Part shown: positions 7,214-15,206 of the stretch, piece by piece
Layout: every line of letters starts with the position of its first letter
Position numbering within the stretch: the stretch's first letter is position 1
Assembly (NCBI GenBank): GCA_016292135.1
Contig: JAEFAZ010000004.1
Span: 1-64,000 of the forward strand
Direction of reading: 5' to 3'
DNA: 64,000 bases
DNA from: Saccharofermentans sp.
Lineage (GTDB): Bacteria > Bacillota > Clostridia > Saccharofermentanales > Saccharofermentanaceae
The notes under the pieces: model-generated
What the model saw: only the letters and a program-made list of their open reading frames with translations
What the model was told of the DNA's origin: nothing
Database searches by the model: none
Position numbers and translations under genes: made by a program

Positions 7214-7858
7214 ATGCTGACATATAGAGTTGCCGAAGATAAGGACCTTAATGAAATATGCAAGCTGTGTGCAGATGCCTTTATGGAATATGATTTCTAC
7301 AGGCCTTTTGTTGAAGATCCCAAGAAAAGACGGAGATTCATATATGAACTGCATGTTCATTGCTTCAAGGCCGAGATCAGCCGCAAACAGGCAGTTGTCG
7401 GCGAAGAAAACGGAGAGATCATAACAGCATTTTCCCTTCATGAACCCGGAAGGAAACAGGCAGGATTTTCCGAATACATCAAGTCAGGTGCATTAGGCAT
7501 GCTCCTGCACTACGGCTATACTCCTTTATCCTGGTTTTCCATGTACGATAAATGTGTGGCTCCCGCCGACCGTTTCAACAACAGCAATCCGGATGTCTAC
7601 TATGTCGAGATCCTTGCCGTAAGACCGGACAGACAGAGGCAGGGCATCGGCACGAAAGACATTCACGAATACATGATCCCTTATGTAATATCCAAGGGCG
7701 GCGGCTTCCTTTCGCTGATAACTAATTCCGTCGAAAACACTTTGTTCTATGAATCAAACGGCTTTAGCTGTTTTGATCACTCCAGAGTTCCCGCTGCGAA
7801 GACCGAGATCGGAAACTGGTGCTTCAGCATGAAAGTAGAAGCTGAACAAAAAACTTGA
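7214..7858 (+). CDS. GNAT-family N-acetyltransferase
   Basis: About 214 residues. The start at 7214 (MLTYRVAEDKDL) is chosen because GGAGGGG sits 4-9 bases upstream; an upstream in-frame start at 7157 lacks a comparable site. The acetyl-CoA-binding motif A is visible as VEILAVRPDRQRQGIGTKDI (about 136-155), with the Q/R-x-x-G-x-G/A signature, and the C-terminal beta strand region contains the usual FYESNGF turn. GNAT enzymes transfer acetyl from acetyl-CoA to an amine; the substrate is not evident. It is convergent with the next gene, 4 bases apart. Confidence 0.85.
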   Translation: MLTYRVAEDKDLNEICKLCADAFMEYDFYRPFVEDPKKRRRFIYELHVHCFKAEISRKQAVVGEENGEIITAFSLHEPGRKQAGFSEYIKSGALGMLLHYGYTPLSWFSMYDKCVAPADRFNNSNPDVYYVEILAVRPDRQRQGIGTKDIHEYMIPYVISKGGGFLSLITNSVENTLFYESNGFSCFDHSRVPAAKTEIGNWCFSMKVEAEQKT

Positions 7859-7862
7859 TCGA

Positions 7863-8363
7863 CTAAGTTATCCTTTTGCCGATTATCTCACAAACAAGTT
7901 CGCGGGAACCATCCCGAACATTCGTCACATACTCCCAGTGGAAGCTGTTTTCCGTGATGTCAGAGAAGATCCAATAAGTACTCTCTTCGTCCAAAACTTT
8001 ACCGGCCAATCTGTCGCCCTCTTTTTTGAAGGTAAGTCTTTTCATCGTACCGGCACAAGTATAAACAACGTCGTACCATTCATTGTCCTTGTTGAACATG
8101 CGTAAAGAGGAGCCATATTCACCATCCGGCTGCGGGTTGTCTTTCTTGGTAGCTCTGGACGGGAAGATAAATATATCCTGGATCCCCGTTCCTTCCAATA
8201 CACGTCTGAAGATCCATTCGCCTTTTACATGGCGCTTTTCGCCTTTGACGTACTCATCGTAGTAATCACAATCCCAGTCTCCTATCAAAGGAGCAAACCA
8301 GTCAAACTCCTCCGGGATCTTATCTGTCTTTTCGCTTAATAGCGCTTCTGAAAATGTATCCAT
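7863..8363 (-). CDS. Conserved hypothetical protein, DUF1579/lipocalin-like
   Basis: About 166 residues. The opening FAPLIGDWDCDYYDEY is the typical first strand of small beta-barrel proteins of the DUF1579 type, followed by alternating strands and a C-terminal WEYVTNVRDG strand. Function unknown; members are cytoplasmic and may bind a small ligand. The ATG at 8363 is preceded by GAGGAAC, with spacing on the short side; a TTG at 8405 would add 14 residues, but a TATAAT-like -10 on this strand at 8413-8418 would place the transcript start near that TTG. Confidence 0.6.
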   Translation of the reverse strand: MDTFSEALLSEKTDKIPEEFDWFAPLIGDWDCDYYDEYVKGEKRHVKGEWIFRRVLEGTGIQDIFIFPSRATKKDNPQPDGEYGSSLRMFNKDNEWYDVVYTCAGTMKRLTFKKEGDRLAGKVLDEESTYWIFSDITENSFHWEYVTNVRDGSRELVCEIIGKRIT

Positions 8364-8492
8364 GTTCCTCAAGATCCGTTCTATCAAGATTTCTTCATTG
8401 ATCAATGATTAGATTATATCGACATTTGTATATAAAGATAAGAGAAAAAGTCTTCTTTAAGCGTAAGAAGAACATATGGGAATGTGGTCAAA

Positions 8493-8501
8493 TGATATAA
8501 T
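8493..8501 (+). promoter_or_regulatory. Extended -10 promoter element
   Basis: TGATATAAT is a perfect TGn extended -10. It lies about 37 bases before the ATG of the truncated deaminase-like ORF. No good -35 is seen, which is acceptable for extended -10 promoters. Confidence 0.5.
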
Positions 8502-8537
8502 AAGATTCCATAGATCCGGATATGGAGGGGGAACAGC

Positions 8538-8663
8538 ATGAATGAAAACAGTCTGGTATCAGCATTGGAAAAGGGGTCCCTTTCTGCTCTTCAGAAGATA
8601 GCCAAGAGCGATCTCCACAGTCATGCGGGAAGAGGCATATATTGTTACTTGAAGGAAAGGTGA
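8538..8663 (+). pseudogene. Truncated adenosine deaminase-like N-terminus (41 codons)
   Basis: ATG at 8538 after GGAGGGGG; TGA at 8661-8663. The peptide contains IAKSDLHSHAGRG, the first metal-binding H-x-H strand of adenosine/AMP-deaminase-type metallohydrolases. Full-length members have about 300 or more residues, so this is the first tenth of such a protein followed immediately by a stop and an unrelated gene. It still has a promoter and ribosome site. Best read as a deletion remnant; a functional micro-protein cannot be excluded. Confidence 0.55.
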
Positions 8664-8670
8664 GAGCTTG

Positions 8671-9132
8671 ATGGGCAAGACCCTGCTGACAGGATTTAAG
8701 GGAAAGAATAATTCCTCAAGGATAGTTGCAGAGCACCTGTCTCCTGATCACCTGCTCCTTACAAATTCATTTGCGGGACTTAGGAAGGATATATCTTCCA
8801 TCGAAAAAGAATACGGTCAGGCCGTGATGTTCGGAGTTGATAAGACTTTGACTTCTAACGTGAGGATCGAAAAGCTGGCTTCCCTGGATTCCTGTAAGGC
8901 AGCCTCGGTCTTGGATCTTGCGAAGATCGCGGCCTGTCTGAAAGATGCCGGCATAGAAGCGGTGATCTCGGATAAAGCAACCCGTTATCTTTGTAACGAG
9001 GCATATTGGCATGCCCTGGAAAAGTTTTCGGGAAGAGCGGTATTCATCCATATACCGACAATAAAGTATGTTGATGAGAGTTTTATGGATAAGATGAAGA
9101 CGGCTTTCAGGTCTTTCGAAAAGTGTTTTTGA
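8671..9132 (+). CDS. Pyroglutamyl-peptidase I-like protein (peptidase C15-like)
   Basis: 153 residues from the ATG at 8671; a TTG three bases earlier is a weaker alternative. The opening LLTGFKGKNNSSRIVAEHL and the segment ATRYLCNEAYWHALEK followed by VFIHIPTIKYVDE match the Pcp pattern in which the catalytic Cys sits in Y-x-CN and the His in FIH-P. Pcp removes N-terminal pyroglutamate from peptides. The protein is shorter than typical Pcp (about 210 residues) and I could not locate the catalytic Glu, so activity is uncertain. It directly follows the truncated deaminase ORF. Confidence 0.6.
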   Translation: MGKTLLTGFKGKNNSSRIVAEHLSPDHLLLTNSFAGLRKDISSIEKEYGQAVMFGVDKTLTSNVRIEKLASLDSCKAASVLDLAKIAACLKDAGIEAVISDKATRYLCNEAYWHALEKFSGRAVFIHIPTIKYVDESFMDKMKTAFRSFEKCF

Positions 9133-9231
9133 CAGAAGCTTCAGATCGGATGATAACGCTGAAATAAACTGATGTATAATTATTGGGAGGCGCTGACCGT
9201 CTCAAAAGATCAACTTTAAGGATAATTGCTG

Positions 9232-9867
9232 ATGAGCATTTTCGATGACGTAAACAACTGGGAGAAAGACGAAGGATCGAAGATCATATCTTCGATCCTT
9301 GATGTGTCTGATCCCGTGATCCTGGATTACGGGTGCGGCGCCGGCAACTATTCTTTTGCAGCAGCTCATGCTTTTGGTCAGAAATGCAAAGTGTATGCAG
9401 TCGACATCAACAAACAGTGTCTTGACCACATCAATGAGAAGGCAAAGGGTGAGAAGATCAGCTGCATCGAGACAGTCCCGGGGCGTGAAGATTACCGCCA
9501 CGATTTCGATGACGATACTTTCGATCTTGTCATCTACGCAGACATGTTTCACGGGGAAGAAAAAAAATACGGCGGTCTTCACCGTTTTGTGATGACGGAA
9601 GAAGCTCACAGGACATTGAAGAAAGGCGGCATCCTTGCCGTGATCCCCTTTCACCTGTCGAATTTCCGTGATAAGGATAAGAAAAAATGCAAGTACACAT
9701 ATAAGAAGCTGATAGGCGAGATAGAAGCCTTAGGGTTCAGTTACATCGAGAACGACCTGCAGGGCATCCATTTCGAGAAAGTATACAGTCCCTATTACCG
9801 GCAAAAAGGCAGCGTCACTTTTGACAGCCTCGAAAGAGGCCGCATCCTGACCTTTGTTGCGAAATAA
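9232..9867 (+). CDS. Class I SAM-dependent methyltransferase
   Basis: About 211 residues from the ATG at 9232 (AAGGAT ribosome site); a TTG at 9226 is a weaker alternative. Motif I VILDYGCGAGNYSFAA binds SAM, the motif II acidic residue is in KVYAVDIN, and motif III follows in TFDLVIYADMFHG. The later LKKGGILAVIPFH strand matches the Methyltransf_11/25 type. The substrate is unknown. A TATAAT lies at 9175-9180. Confidence 0.85.
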   Translation: MSIFDDVNNWEKDEGSKIISSILDVSDPVILDYGCGAGNYSFAAAHAFGQKCKVYAVDINKQCLDHINEKAKGEKISCIETVPGREDYRHDFDDDTFDLVIYADMFHGEEKKYGGLHRFVMTEEAHRTLKKGGILAVIPFHLSNFRDKDKKKCKYTYKKLIGEIEALGFSYIENDLQGIHFEKVYSPYYRQKGSVTFDSLERGRILTFVAK

Positions 9868-9892
9868 GATATTTGGATAAGGAGCGATCAAT

Positions 9893-10684
9893 ATGGCAAA
9901 TGACATCTTTTTTTCGATACTGATCCCGGCAAGCGGCATTGTACCGTTAATAATCTCCGTTGCGGTCCTCGTCATGGGAATCGTGGTAATCATAAGCAAA
10001 GTCAGACAGACAAAGATACTGGGTCTGAGCTTGATCTTATCGTCTTTGGCCGAGATCATCACCTGTGTATACCGTCTCGATTCCCTTTCAAGTAATTCCG
10101 GGATGATTGCAGGATTGAGAATGTTGAACACCTATGCCAACGCAGTGCTGAGCCTGGCTGTCTCTTTTTGCATCTGCTTTTATATTCACAAGACATATAA
10201 CAAAAGATCCGTCTATATTCCCGTATTCCTCATACCGATTGCCGCGGGCATATTAAAGACTGTCATAGCGTTCCTGATCAACAGAGGTCCGGACTACGGG
10301 GCATCCAGGGTTCTGATCCCCCTCATACAAAGCATCATCTCCCTACCGGTTTTTATCGTAGTTTCCGTAATCCTGCTTATGGTCTTTTATAAGAACAGGA
10401 ACATAGAGAAGATCATCCCAAAAACATATATCGTCAGGATCATCAATCTTGTATGGGGATGTTTTTCCGGGGCTTATGCCATCCTGATGTATGCGTTGAT
10501 GTATGCATCATCGAAGATAAGAGAATCCGATTTTCCTTCCTTCCTGGTCGGGCTGGCACATTATTCCCAGCCTCTGAACATGATCTTTACGATAATAGGA
10601 TCTTTTATGTCCCTGATATTCCCGATCTATCTTCTGATAAGCATAAGAAAAGCCTCAAGGCAGCCGGAAGTACCGGAAGCCTGA
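9893..10684 (+). CDS. Integral membrane protein of unknown function (about seven segments)
   Basis: 263 residues, almost entirely hydrophobic segments: about 9-32, 42-60, 78-98, 107-127, 144-166, 180-205 and 222-250. Topology looks like a seven-span membrane protein with short loops; no catalytic motif was recognised. A clear AAGGAG ribosome site precedes the ATG, 25 bases after the methyltransferase stop, so the two are probably co-transcribed. The CDS end overlaps the left arm of a terminator hairpin. Confidence 0.6.
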   Translation: MANDIFFSILIPASGIVPLIISVAVLVMGIVVIISKVRQTKILGLSLILSSLAEIITCVYRLDSLSSNSGMIAGLRMLNTYANAVLSLAVSFCICFYIHKTYNKRSVYIPVFLIPIAAGILKTVIAFLINRGPDYGASRVLIPLIQSIISLPVFIVVSVILLMVFYKNRNIEKIIPKTYIVRIINLVWGCFSGAYAILMYALMYASSKIRESDFPSFLVGLAHYSQPLNMIFTIIGSFMSLIFPIYLLISIRKASRQPEVPEA

Positions 10685-10690
10685 GGCTTT
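10651..10690. terminator. Bidirectional terminator hairpin between convergent genes
   Basis: AGCCTCA (10651-10657) pairs with TGAGGCT (10682-10688), with inner pairing GGC/GCC and CCGG/CCGG. It is followed by TTT on the plus strand and TTTTCTTATG on the minus strand, so it can serve both the membrane-protein gene and the DUF5808-type gene that converge here. Confidence 0.6.
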
Positions 10691-10699
10691 ATCATATTA

Positions 10700-12130
10700 T
10701 CAGGAGCTTTTCGCGGTCCCCATCTTTTCGAATATCTCAGCTGTCTCACTGCTGCTGTTGCCGCTTATATAGTATGTGATACCGCCTGACTTGAACCTGA
10801 TGCAGCTGTCCGACTCCATGTTGAGGAAGATGTTGCAGTTGTTCTCGCCGTTTACGATAAAGGTTCCGATGAAGACGGGAGGCATTCCGATACCGACCTG
10901 TCTTGTAAGGTGGAAACCCGTATTCATCTCGCATATCTCGGCTTCGCTGATATCAGCCAGTGGGATCTTGTAGTAATCTATCACCTGATTGCATACCAGA
11001 GTGTCGCTGCCGACGCTGACCTTCATTCCGGACTTCGCAAAGGCACTGATGCATATCACGAAGGCAATAGCTGCGATCAGGAACAGGGCTGTCACGATCA
11101 TGATAACTTTGCCCGCAGGATGACCGATATTGATCGTGCCGCCTATGCCCATCCTCTTTGTGACGTTCAGTCTCCTGTCGTCAGGATTGTAATAGAAGGA
11201 ACCCAGGATCCAGTGATCGTCATCATCAACTGCTATCGTAGTCTCCTTACGGTAATGCCTGTCGACTGCAAGAGACTTTCTTACCAGCATTGCAAGGCCC
11301 GCAACTATCAGGATCACATAGACCATCATCTGGATGATGAGCACCACGTCGCTCCTTATGAAAAAGAGAAGTGCCGCGTAAAGGACCGCCACTATGGCAT
11401 TGGCCCAGGACATGAAGATAAACATGTCGGCAAAGACCTTTTTCCTGGCCCTGTTATAGTTATGGTTCATATCGCTGTCTGATGAGATGACCTCATTGCG
11501 GGTGCGGTCCATCATGATGGCGATCGGTATCAACATGAGACCTATGAAAAGGAATGTTGCTGTCATGGAGGTAAGCGCGAACGAACCTGCCTTTTCAGTA
11601 TCCTGAATAAGTCCCGGAAGGACTATTACTCCCAGATCGTAGAGAAGCGCTGCGATGAAAGCCAGCAAAGATATAATGTTCGGAATGATCAGGGCTGTAA
11701 TATTGAGCGCGCTGACCGAACCTGCTGCTTTAAGATCAGTATATGTGGTGCCCTGTTCGGACTTTATCCCGATCTCCCTCTTGAGGCTCTTCATCTCGCG
11801 GTTGGATCTCATGAAAGGTACCGCGATCAGGACGAGATCCATGATGATGAACACCACCCATATCGTAACCCGTACCGTAACGTCAGGTATCAGAAAGATG
11901 AGTCCCATCAGGATGAAGGAAATGATCAATATGATCAGGGCCTGCTTTCTTGTTTCTGAAACGATCCTGCTTACTGCGGAAGAAGCCTTCTCCTCTTTGA
12001 ACTCGTCACGGTTCCTTACACCGAATATTAATTTCCTGTCCTGCCATCTTGCCGGATAATCATAGAAAAACATGATCAGCAAAGCAGCTGCCATCAATAT
12101 CAACAATGTAATGTCTGCAAAATAATCCAT
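10700..12130 (-). CDS. DUF5808/DUF1648-type multi-span membrane protein
   Basis: 476 residues with around ten hydrophobic segments, an N-terminal FGVRNRDEF segment, and the block HWILGSFYYNPDDRRLNV (about 305-322) followed by GGTINIGHPAGK, which is characteristic of DUF5808 proteins found beside YtrA-type GntR regulators. The C-terminal 110 residues look like a bacterial PH-type beta domain after a last membrane span. The molecular role is not known; family context suggests cell-envelope stress. It is the last gene of the operon CPBP protease - GntR regulator - this gene, 30 bases after the regulator. Confidence 0.75.
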   Translation of the reverse strand: MDYFADITLLILMAAALLIMFFYDYPARWQDRKLIFGVRNRDEFKEEKASSAVSRIVSETRKQALIILIISFILMGLIFLIPDVTVRVTIWVVFIIMDLVLIAVPFMRSNREMKSLKREIGIKSEQGTTYTDLKAAGSVSALNITALIIPNIISLLAFIAALLYDLGVIVLPGLIQDTEKAGSFALTSMTATFLFIGLMLIPIAIMMDRTRNEVISSDSDMNHNYNRARKKVFADMFIFMSWANAIVAVLYAALLFFIRSDVVLIIQMMVYVILIVAGLAMLVRKSLAVDRHYRKETTIAVDDDDHWILGSFYYNPDDRRLNVTKRMGIGGTINIGHPAGKVIMIVTALFLIAAIAFVICISAFAKSGMKVSVGSDTLVCNQVIDYYKIPLADISEAEICEMNTGFHLTRQVGIGMPPVFIGTFIVNGENNCNIFLNMESDSCIRFKSGGITYYISGNSSSETAEIFEKMGTAKSS

Positions 12131-12160
12131 ATTATTATCCTCTTTGCCCTTTTCTTATAT

Positions 12161-12532
12161 TCAGATCTTTCCGTAGTAATAGCCGTCGACCAGGTCACGG
12201 ATCTCTTCTATGGAAACTCCCGAAAGCCTGGCTTCCGAGACGATCCTTCTCAGTTCGTTCTTGTTCTCCCCGGATATCACGCCGGTCTTTTCGATCTGCT
12301 GCCTTACTCTGGCCCCGTTCTTGCGGTCGGTCATGATATAACCTTCGTTCTTTAAGATCTGGTAAGCCTTGCTCACGGTCATGGTATTGATGCCGATCTC
12401 CAGGGCAAGAGCCCTTACGGTCGGGAGCTGCTCTCCGGCGGCAAGTTCGCCGGAGGAGATCCCCATGACTATCTGATTCCTGATCTGCATATAGATCGGA
12501 AGGTCAGAGTATTCGTCTATCTTTATAACCAT
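12161..12532 (-). CDS. GntR-family transcriptional regulator, YtrA subfamily
   Basis: 123 residues: a winged HTH (about 10-78, with YMQIRNQIVMGISSGEL and LALEIGINTMTVSKAYQIL) and a short C-terminal helical tail of about 45 residues, the short effector region that defines YtrA-type members. These usually repress their own operon of membrane proteins in response to envelope-active compounds. GGGAGGAAAAG precedes the ATG. It lies 13 bases after the CPBP protease stop. The perfect palindrome at 13553-13575, directly downstream of the operon's -10, is its probable operator. Confidence 0.9.
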   Translation of the reverse strand: MVIKIDEYSDLPIYMQIRNQIVMGISSGELAAGEQLPTVRALALEIGINTMTVSKAYQILKNEGYIMTDRKNGARVRQQIEKTGVISGENKNELRRIVSEARLSGVSIEEIRDLVDGYYYGKI

Positions 12533-12545
12533 AGCTTTTCCTCCC

Positions 12546-13496
12546 TTATAAGGATTCCGCCGGAGCCGTTTCCTTCTTCCTGTCTTCCTTCAGGAGCACC
12601 ACTGCCATGACCGCCGCGATAACGATCGTGGGGATCAGGCTCACGAGACCGTGAGGGGCGGGACCGAAGACCATGAGCCTCTGGATATCATCGATCTTAT
12701 TGCCGTTCAGCAGCAGCTGGAACATGGTTGCTGATGCGTTTATGCCTCCGTGGAGCAGAGCCGGGAACCATATGCACTTAGTCTTGTCGTAGATAAGCTC
12801 ATGGAACATGCCCCATGTGATACAGGTCAGAGTGAACGTCACAAGACCCAGGACAGGTGCGCCGATATAGTCCATGCCGTATTCATAACCTGCGATCAGC
12901 ATTGCGGGGAAATGGAAAGCAGCCCAGATCGCACCGCCGATGATCCAGACCGTTACTCTGGAAAACTTCTTTTTGAGCTCGGGATAGAGGAATCCTCTCC
13001 ATCCGGCCTCTTCGCCTATGGCCAGAAACATGTTGATGAAAGGCGCGTATGTTACGCACTGGACTGCCGTTATCAGCAGGAGCAGCCCCATCGATAAGCC
13101 CTGCTTCTCCATGGCATCCATATACTCGGCAGGGTCAATACCCTGTGCTTCCACGATCTTCAGCATATACGAGCCGTCCAGACTGAACAGGTCAGGGCGG
13201 ATCATGAAGAAGGCCGCAGCACCCAGGACCGTAAACAACATCGGCATCAGAAGAGCAAAGAATATCCATTTGACATTGCCCTTGAGCTTAGGCTTCCAGC
13301 CGATGCTCTTAACGCCGGTCCTCACCAGTATCGATACGATAAGCGGCACGAACATGCAGACCATAAGACCTGCCTGGAAAACTCCCGTTCCGATCATGCC
13401 CGGGTTATATAAGGCGAAAAGCGATACCGCGATCTGGATCGCCCATGCCGCTGCCAGAGTGATCAGCACAAACTTGATTACTTTCTTCTTATCCAT
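12546..13496 (-). CDS. CPBP-family intramembrane metalloprotease
   Basis: 316 residues from the ATG at 13496; the GTG at 13505 is less well placed relative to the AAGGGAG ribosome site. The Abi/CPBP (Rce1-like) motifs are present: EEAGWRG (about 164), FHFPAM (about 200) and LLHGGINAS (about 249), providing the Glu, Glu/Arg and His residues thought to bind the metal within the membrane. About eight spans are visible. Family members process membrane peptides such as pheromones or bacteriocin immunity factors; the substrate here is unknown. First gene of the GntR-regulated operon. Confidence 0.88.
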   Translation of the reverse strand: MDKKKVIKFVLITLAAAWAIQIAVSLFALYNPGMIGTGVFQAGLMVCMFVPLIVSILVRTGVKSIGWKPKLKGNVKWIFFALLMPMLFTVLGAAAFFMIRPDLFSLDGSYMLKIVEAQGIDPAEYMDAMEKQGLSMGLLLLITAVQCVTYAPFINMFLAIGEEAGWRGFLYPELKKKFSRVTVWIIGGAIWAAFHFPAMLIAGYEYGMDYIGAPVLGLVTFTLTCITWGMFHELIYDKTKCIWFPALLHGGINASATMFQLLLNGNKIDDIQRLMVFGPAPHGLVSLIPTIVIAAVMAVVLLKEDRKKETAPAESL

Positions 13497-13552
13497 ATTT
13501 GCCACTCCCTTTCTTCCTGTCTGATACAGACCTTATTGCGCGTCTGTATCGT

Positions 13553-13575
13553 TTGTATTAGTTGTTGTAATACAA
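13553..13575. promoter_or_regulatory. Probable GntR/YtrA operator
   Basis: TTGTATTA (13553-13560) and TAATACAA (13568-13575) are perfect 8-bp inverted arms with a 7-base spacer. It abuts the -10 of the leftward operon promoter, so a bound repressor would block initiation. TGTATTA-type half sites are consistent with YtrA-family operators. Confidence 0.65.
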
Positions 13576-13603
13576 AGAATACAACCTTTCCGTAAAAAGT
13601 CAA
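13576..13603 (-). promoter_or_regulatory. Sigma-A promoter of the CPBP-GntR-DUF5808 operon
   Basis: On the minus strand TTGACT (complement of 13598-13603), a 16-base spacer and TATTCT (complement of 13576-13581). The transcript would start inside the palindrome at 13553-13575, so the regulator probably represses its own operon. Confidence 0.6.
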
Positions 13604-13778
13604 TAGTTTTCGATGAAAACCGTTGCGTAATTTTCGGATATTTTATTGTTATGGTAATCTCTAGTAATGGGACATCTGCTGTCTCATTCCCGAAAACAGG
13701 GCATTTGCTCGTTTTGTGTCCTGTTTTTCGAGGGAGGAAAAAGCTAGACTCGAGCCATCACTCAAGGAGGCATGAAAC

Positions 13779-14294
13779 ATGGATCAGCAAAAGATCGGAG
13801 AATTCCTTAAGGCACTTCGAAAGGAAAACAATCTTACTCAGGAAGAACTTGCAGATAAGATGAACGTAACCAGAAGGACAGTCTCAAGATGGGAGACGGG
13901 AGCCAACCTTCCCGATCTTTCAATCCTGGTCGAACTTGCAGATCTTTATAATGTCGACATGAGAGAAATCTTTAACGGCGAGAGGAAAAACGAGACTATG
14001 GAAAAAGATCTTAAAGAAACAATGCTCATGGCGGCAGATTATACTGACGACCATATGAAGAAGGTTTTTAAGAGATATCAGCTGATGTTCATAGGAGCAA
14101 CGGTCTGCGGAGTTATCTATCTCCTGGGCCTCTTCCTGGGGTCAGGTAATCCGTCACCCGTATTCGACTTCATCTCGGGCACATGCCTGGGTATCATGTT
14201 CGGGATGCTGATATTAGGCATCTTCGTTACGGATAAGAATTTCTCAAAGTTTGCAGAATGGAAGCATTCCAAACTGAAGAGCAGCGGTAAATAA
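13779..14294 (+). CDS. XRE-family regulator with membrane segments
   Basis: 171 residues. The N-terminal HTH (about 6-62) reads NLTQEELADKMNVTRRTVSRWE, a canonical XRE fold. Residues about 105-125 and 132-152 are two hydrophobic segments, so the regulator is probably membrane-anchored. AAGGAGG precedes the ATG. It is 15 bases upstream of the second CPBP protease gene, a common pairing in which the regulator controls or senses through the membrane protease. The upstream region also has the inverted pair CGAAAACAGG (13691-13700) / CCTGTTTTTCG (13720-13730). Confidence 0.85.
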   Translation: MDQQKIGEFLKALRKENNLTQEELADKMNVTRRTVSRWETGANLPDLSILVELADLYNVDMREIFNGERKNETMEKDLKETMLMAADYTDDHMKKVFKRYQLMFIGATVCGVIYLLGLFLGSGNPSPVFDFISGTCLGIMFGMLILGIFVTDKNFSKFAEWKHSKLKSSGK

Positions 14295-14309
14295 TCCAAG
14301 GAGTACAAG

Positions 14310-15206
14310 ATGATAAATAAAGAAGAGATAACGAACAGGAAGTTCGCTGTATTTATGACGGCTTCTTTCGGGGCCGGCTGGATCCCTCTCGTGATCGCGG
14401 GGATCCTGATGAGATCGGGAAACATGACGGCGGGGCTTGTGCTCTTCAGGTTCATCGCGGTATTTATCCCCCTGATAGCAGTTGCAGTATCGGGGCTTCC
14501 CTTAAAGAAGATCGGCTGGAGGCCGAAGTTCGGCTTCAAATACCTTCTCATGGCTCTTACAGGACCTCAGATATTAAGCTGGATAGGTGCCCTGATATTC
14601 TTCGTCTTCAATAAGGATGCATTCGGTCCGTCCTTATCGGGACTCAGTTCCGTCTTCCCAGCTGAGACAGCCGGCGCACTTACGGAAGCAGGCGTTACGC
14701 CGACAATGCTCATCGTCATGTCGGTCATAATGTCGCTGACGTTCATGCCTCTGTCGCAGATCCTGCCGAGCCTCGGTGAGGAAGCAGGCTGGAGAGGAGT
14801 CATGTATCCTTACCTCAAGGCCAAGCTCGGTCCCGCCGCAGGAAAGCTCTTGGGAGGAGCGCTCTGGGGCATCTGGCATTGGCCGCTCGTCATCATCGGA
14901 AGTTATTTCTACGAAGGCGCTTACTGGGGCAAGCCCTTTACGGGACCTGTCATGATCTGCCTGAGCTTATGCGCTTTCGGCATCCTCATAGATCATCTTT
15001 ATGAGAAGACGGGCTGCATATGGATCCCTTCGCTTATGCATTCATCCATGAATGCATCCGCCATACCCCTTATGTTCATGTTAAGGAGCGGAAACGAGGC
15101 TCTTTCGATATGGGGACCTAACTGCTTCGGGCTCATCGGCTGTCTGCCCGTGATCGTATCAGCCGCAGGTCTTCTTATATGGACTTCACTTCCGAAGAAG
15201 GCTTAG
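14310..15206 (+). CDS. CPBP-family intramembrane metalloprotease (second copy)
   Basis: 298 residues with the same family motifs as the protease at 12546: GEEAGWRGV (about 157-165), GIWHWPLV (about 187) and LMHSSMNAS (about 241-249), and about eight membrane spans. Sequence similarity to the first copy is visible but they are not recent duplicates. The AAGGAG ribosome site lies in the short gap after the XRE regulator, so the two are an operon. Its last 32 bases overlap the end of the convergent PrsW gene. Confidence 0.88.
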   Translation: MINKEEITNRKFAVFMTASFGAGWIPLVIAGILMRSGNMTAGLVLFRFIAVFIPLIAVAVSGLPLKKIGWRPKFGFKYLLMALTGPQILSWIGALIFFVFNKDAFGPSLSGLSSVFPAETAGALTEAGVTPTMLIVMSVIMSLTFMPLSQILPSLGEEAGWRGVMYPYLKAKLGPAAGKLLGGALWGIWHWPLVIIGSYFYEGAYWGKPFTGPVMICLSLCAFGILIDHLYEKTGCIWIPSLMHSSMNASAIPLMFMLRSGNEALSIWGPNCFGLIGCLPVIVSAAGLLIWTSLPKKA

